A DNA stretch of 8,361 bases from an uncultured Oscillospiraceae bacterium (GTDB lineage: Bacteria > Bacillota > Clostridia > Oscillospirales > Oscillospiraceae), in NCBI GenBank assembly GCA_900756495.1, contig CAAEKI010000297.1:1-8361 (forward strand), given 5' to 3'. A program made the position numbers and the translations under genes. The notes under the pieces were generated by a model. The model made no database searches. It saw only the letters and a program-made list of their open reading frames with translations, and was not told where the DNA came from. Of this stretch, positions 6,449-8,361 are shown in pieces (the first letter of the stretch is position 1; each line of letters begins with the position of its first letter).

Positions 6449-6550
6449 CCGCTCTGCGGGGCCCCGGCATCACTTAATATGCAGTTCTCTTTCCACATCG
6501 TTCAGGTTAATCGTCAAAATTCTGCTGACCCCCTGCTCCTGCATGGTGAC
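6449..6550 (-). repeat. Direct repeat copy A of the smc 3' end (102 bases)
   Basis: This block matches 6673-6774 base for base except at two positions: A6469 against G6693, directly after the stop codon, and C6533 against T6757, a silent change in a Gln codon. It holds the last 26 smc codons, the TGA and 21 bases beyond. The match stops sharply at both ends. This copy lies next to the zinc-ribbon gene and is cut off from the smc reading frame. Confidence 0.95.
6470..6550 (-). pseudogene. Detached smc C-terminal fragment (26 codons plus stop)
   Basis: Codons here read VTMQEQGVSRIL, then TINLNDVERELHIK and TGA, identical in protein to the true Smc terminus. The offset of 224 bases is not a multiple of three, so a ribosome leaving the intact smc frame could not continue into it; smc stops first at 6694. 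A GTG at 6697 opens a 75-codon frame that runs through the hairpin spacer into this fragment. The spacer part has no protein-like character and no ribosome binding site was seen. It is best read as a non-functional remnant or by-product of the duplication. Confidence 0.85.
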
Positions 6551-6553
6551 CGC

Positions 6554-6686
6554 TCCCGCAAAATCTCCGATTTTGCGGGAATCCCATTTCCCATTCAAAT
6601 CGGCGGAAGTGAATTCCGCCGATTTCAAGGTTTTGGCACAGGCCAAAACACTTGACGGCGCGCTGCGCCGCCCCGCTCTGCGGGGC
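6554..6686. repeat. Array of five consecutive hairpins after smc, possible small non-coding element
   Basis: Five inverted repeats fill 133 bases. H1: 12-base arms 6554-6565 and 6569-6580, loop TCC. H2: 12-base arms 6597-6608 and 6614-6625, loop GTGAA. H3: 6626-6637 with 6642-6654, 12 pairs and one bulged A at 6650, directly abutting H2. H4: CGGCGC 6656-6661 with 6665-6670. H5: GCCCCGC 6670-6676 with 6680-6686. A 16-base spacer parts H1 from H2. H5 straddles the edge of repeat copy B. There are no T runs for termination and no plausible protein. The packing resembles REP/MITE-like intergenic elements or a structured RNA; the class is not identified. Confidence 0.8.
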
Positions 6687-6774
6687 CCCGGCGTCACTTA
6701 ATATGCAGTTCTCTTTCCACATCGTTCAGGTTAATCGTCAAAATTCTGCTGACCCCTTGCTCCTGCATGGTGAC
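6673..6774 (-). repeat. Direct repeat copy B: the in-frame smc 3' end (102 bases)
   Basis: Partner of 6449-6550, 224 bases away. This copy is continuous with the smc reading frame and supplies the real C-terminus and stop codon (6694-6696). Its downstream edge (6673) falls within the left arm of hairpin H5, so here the stem is 7 bases long. In copy A the equivalent stem keeps only CCGC/GCGG. Confidence 0.95.
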
Positions 6775-8361
6775 ACCGTAGAGGACGTCGGCTTCCTCCA
6801 TGGTGCCGCGGCGGTGGGTAATGACGATAAACTGCGTCTTGTCCGCCATCTGGCGGAGGTAGCGGGCAAAGCGGCTGACGTTGGCGTCGTCCAGGGCAGC
6901 CTCGATCTCATCCATAACACAGAAGGGAGTCGGACGCACCTTCAAAATGGCAAAATAGAGCGCTATTGCCACAAAGGCCTTCTCGCCGCCCGACAGAAGG
7001 CTGATGATCTTCAAGGCCTTGCCAGGAGGCTGAACTTTGATCTCAATTCCGCAGTTGAGGAGATCCTCCTCATCCTCCAGCTCCAGGGTGGCCTTGCCGC
7101 CGCCAAAGAGCTCCAGGAAGGTCTGCTGGAAAGACTCGTTGATGATTTGAAACTGCCGGGCAAAGATGGTCTTCATCTCGCCCGTGATATCGGCAATGAT
7201 AGCCTCCAGCTCCTTCTTGGCCTTCTGCACGTCGTCACGCTGGTCGGTGAGGTAGGTATATCGCTCGTTGATGCGCTGAAACTCCTCAATCGCATCCAGA
7301 TTGATGTTTCCCAGCGCGGAAATCGCACGCTTGAGCTCTGCGATCCGGCGAGACGCTTTCTGAACGCTTTCCAGCTCCACCCGCTGCTGGCGGGCCGCCT
7401 CATGGGAGAGCTCGTAAGTCTCCCACAGCTTGTCCAGGATCTGCTTTTCTTCGAGCGCGGCTGAGAGCTTCTTCTGCTCCAGCACCGAAACCTCCCGCTC
7501 CATGGCCAGCAGCTCCGTATTCTTGTCCCGCGCATCCTTGTCCGCCTGCGTCCGCTTTGCCTCTAAGTCCAGCTTCTCCCCATTGATACGGGAGATGGTC
7601 TCCTGCCGGACGGTATTTTCCTCCCGGACTGCCTGGAGAAGCTGCTCCTTCTCCAAAATCTGAGCGGCTAGCGCATCATTTTTGGACTGGAACTCCTCCA
7701 CCATTCTCTCTCGCTGCTCTCTCTCTCCGGTGATGTCCCTGCTGAGCTCCTCCAGCTCCCCTAATGCCTTCCGGCTGGCCTGATCCTCGGCCTCCAGAGC
7801 GGCGGCGCGCATATTCAGATCGGCGATTTCCCTGCCGATGGCCTCCTGGCGCTCCCGCAGGCCGGCCTGTCCGGCGGCCTTGCCCTCGGCCTCGGTCCGC
7901 AATGCGGCTGCCGATCCCTCCAGCGCCTCGATGCGGGTGCGGGCGGCGCTGGTATCTGTCTCGGTCCGCTCTCCCCGAACCTTGAGTTCCTCCAGCTCCC
8001 GCCTCCAGTCGTCACGCTGCCGCTCCAGGTCGGCGAGCATGGCTTCAAAGTGAGCCTGACGCTCCTCCAGCTTGAGGACCTCATCCTGGTGGGAGCGCTG
8101 CTGAGACTGAGCCGTCTCCAGCTCATAGGCGGCTGCGGTGGCCTCCCGCTGTGCAGCCTCAAGGGCCTGTCCGGCCTTCTCCATATCGGCGGCGATCTGC
8201 GTACTCTGCGCCCTGAGGCGCTCCAACTCGTTGGCCCGGCTGAGGATACCGGCGCTGCGGGATACCGATCCGCCGGTCATGGAACCGCCCGGGTTGAGCA
8301 CCTGTCCATCCAGGGTGACAATCTTAAAGCGGTGTCCATACTTTCGGGCCATGGCAATGGC
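6694..8361 (-). CDS. smc: Chromosome segregation ATPase Smc, C-terminal 555 residues (partial)
   Basis: The 3' half of the condensin subunit that forms DNA loops with ScpA and ScpB. The reading frame is open to the window edge at 8361, so the start lies outside; the ATG at 8352 is internal. Counting from that methionine: the end of the hinge (VTLDGQVLNPGGSMTGGS, 12-29), a long heptad-rich coiled coil at about 36-385, then the C-terminal ATPase head. The head has the FLELFGGGKATL strand (412-423), the LSGGEK signature (453-458), Walker B VMDEIEAALDDANV (479-492) and the ITHRRGTMEEAD switch (511-522). It ends in NLNDVERELHIK. Every head motif is intact, so the protein looks functional despite the rearrangement just past its stop codon. 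The order smc then ftsY is conserved in Firmicutes. Confidence 0.97.
   Translation of the reverse strand, partial: AIAMARKYGHRFKIVTLDGQVLNPGGSMTGGSVSRSAGILSRANELERLRAQSTQIAADMEKAGQALEAAQREATAAAYELETAQSQQRSHQDEVLKLEERQAHFEAMLADLERQRDDWRRELEELKVRGERTETDTSAARTRIEALEGSAAALRTEAEGKAAGQAGLRERQEAIGREIADLNMRAAALEAEDQASRKALGELEELSRDITGEREQRERMVEEFQSKNDALAAQILEKEQLLQAVREENTVRQETISRINGEKLDLEAKRTQADKDARDKNTELLAMEREVSVLEQKKLSAALEEKQILDKLWETYELSHEAARQQRVELESVQKASRRIAELKRAISALGNINLDAIEEFQRINERYTYLTDQRDDVQKAKKELEAIIADITGEMKTIFARQFQIINESFQQTFLELFGGGKATLELEDEEDLLNCGIEIKVQPPGKALKIISLLSGGEKAFVAIALYFAILKVRPTPFCVMDEIEAALDDANVSRFARYLRQMADKTQFIVITHRRGTMEEADVLYGVTMQEQGVSRILTINLNDVERELHIK

Noticed and set aside
6551..6672. 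Insertion sequence between the smc copies
   Set aside because: The spacer is only 122 bases, has no transposase and no single pair of terminal inverted repeats bounding it, and the flanking 102-base copies are much too long to be a target site duplication.
6554..6686. Hairpins after smc read as intrinsic terminators
   Set aside because: None is followed by a T run in either direction, and ftsY downstream is normally co-transcribed with smc.
6507..6722. 71-codon frame beginning MWKENCILSD in repeat copy B, running through the hairpins
   Set aside because: It starts at an out-of-frame ATG of smc without a ribosome binding site and passes through non-coding hairpin sequence. It is open only by chance.

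Overview
The window is a single, tightly packed block of genes that all read on the minus strand, so transcription runs from the right edge to the left. The gene set and order (smc, ftsY, rph, rdgB, yhbY, nadD-yqeK, an LCP protein, rsfS), the strong AGGAGG-type ribosome binding sites and the GC-rich codon use point to a Clostridia-type Firmicute. A gut Oscillospiraceae-like lineage (Flavonifractor/Lawsonibacter/Intestinimonas type) is my best inference, but no rRNA or other direct marker is present.

Right to left: (1) 8361-6694, the C-terminal part of the condensin ATPase Smc, whose 5' end lies beyond the window. (2) 6774-6449, the odd part. The last 26 codons of smc plus its stop and about 21 downstream bases are present twice, as 102-base direct copies that differ at two positions and lie 224 bases apart. 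The spacer holds a tight run of perfect or near-perfect hairpins. (3) 6423-6187, a small membrane zinc-ribbon protein of unknown function. (4) 6092-5193, ftsY, the SRP receptor. (5) 5149-4430 rph, 4428-3829 rdgB and 3845-3537 yhbY, with gaps of 1 base or overlaps: RNA 3'-end processing, nucleotide-pool cleaning and ribosome assembly. (6) 3512-2316, a fused NadD-YqeK protein (NAD synthesis plus HD-family dinucleotide hydrolase). (7) 2310-754, a LytR-CpsA-Psr cell-wall ligase with homopolymer tracts near its start and a long proline-rich tail. (8) 732-373, rsfS, followed by a strong symmetric terminator at 332-364. (9) 331-180, an intergenic region with operator-like repeats, then the first 59 codons of a probable MFS transporter at 179-1.

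The block from smc to rsfS looks like one or two long housekeeping transcripts. They tie chromosome segregation and membrane protein targeting to RNA maturation, nucleotide and NAD metabolism, wall polymer attachment and ribosome silencing. No transposase, CRISPR array, tRNA, rRNA or defence gene is visible. The feature that ordinary annotation does not explain is the smc-end duplication with its hairpin array. It looks like a small non-coding inserted or amplified element. Secondary points of interest are the NadD-YqeK fusion and the A7/G8/A7 tracts at the start of the LCP gene.
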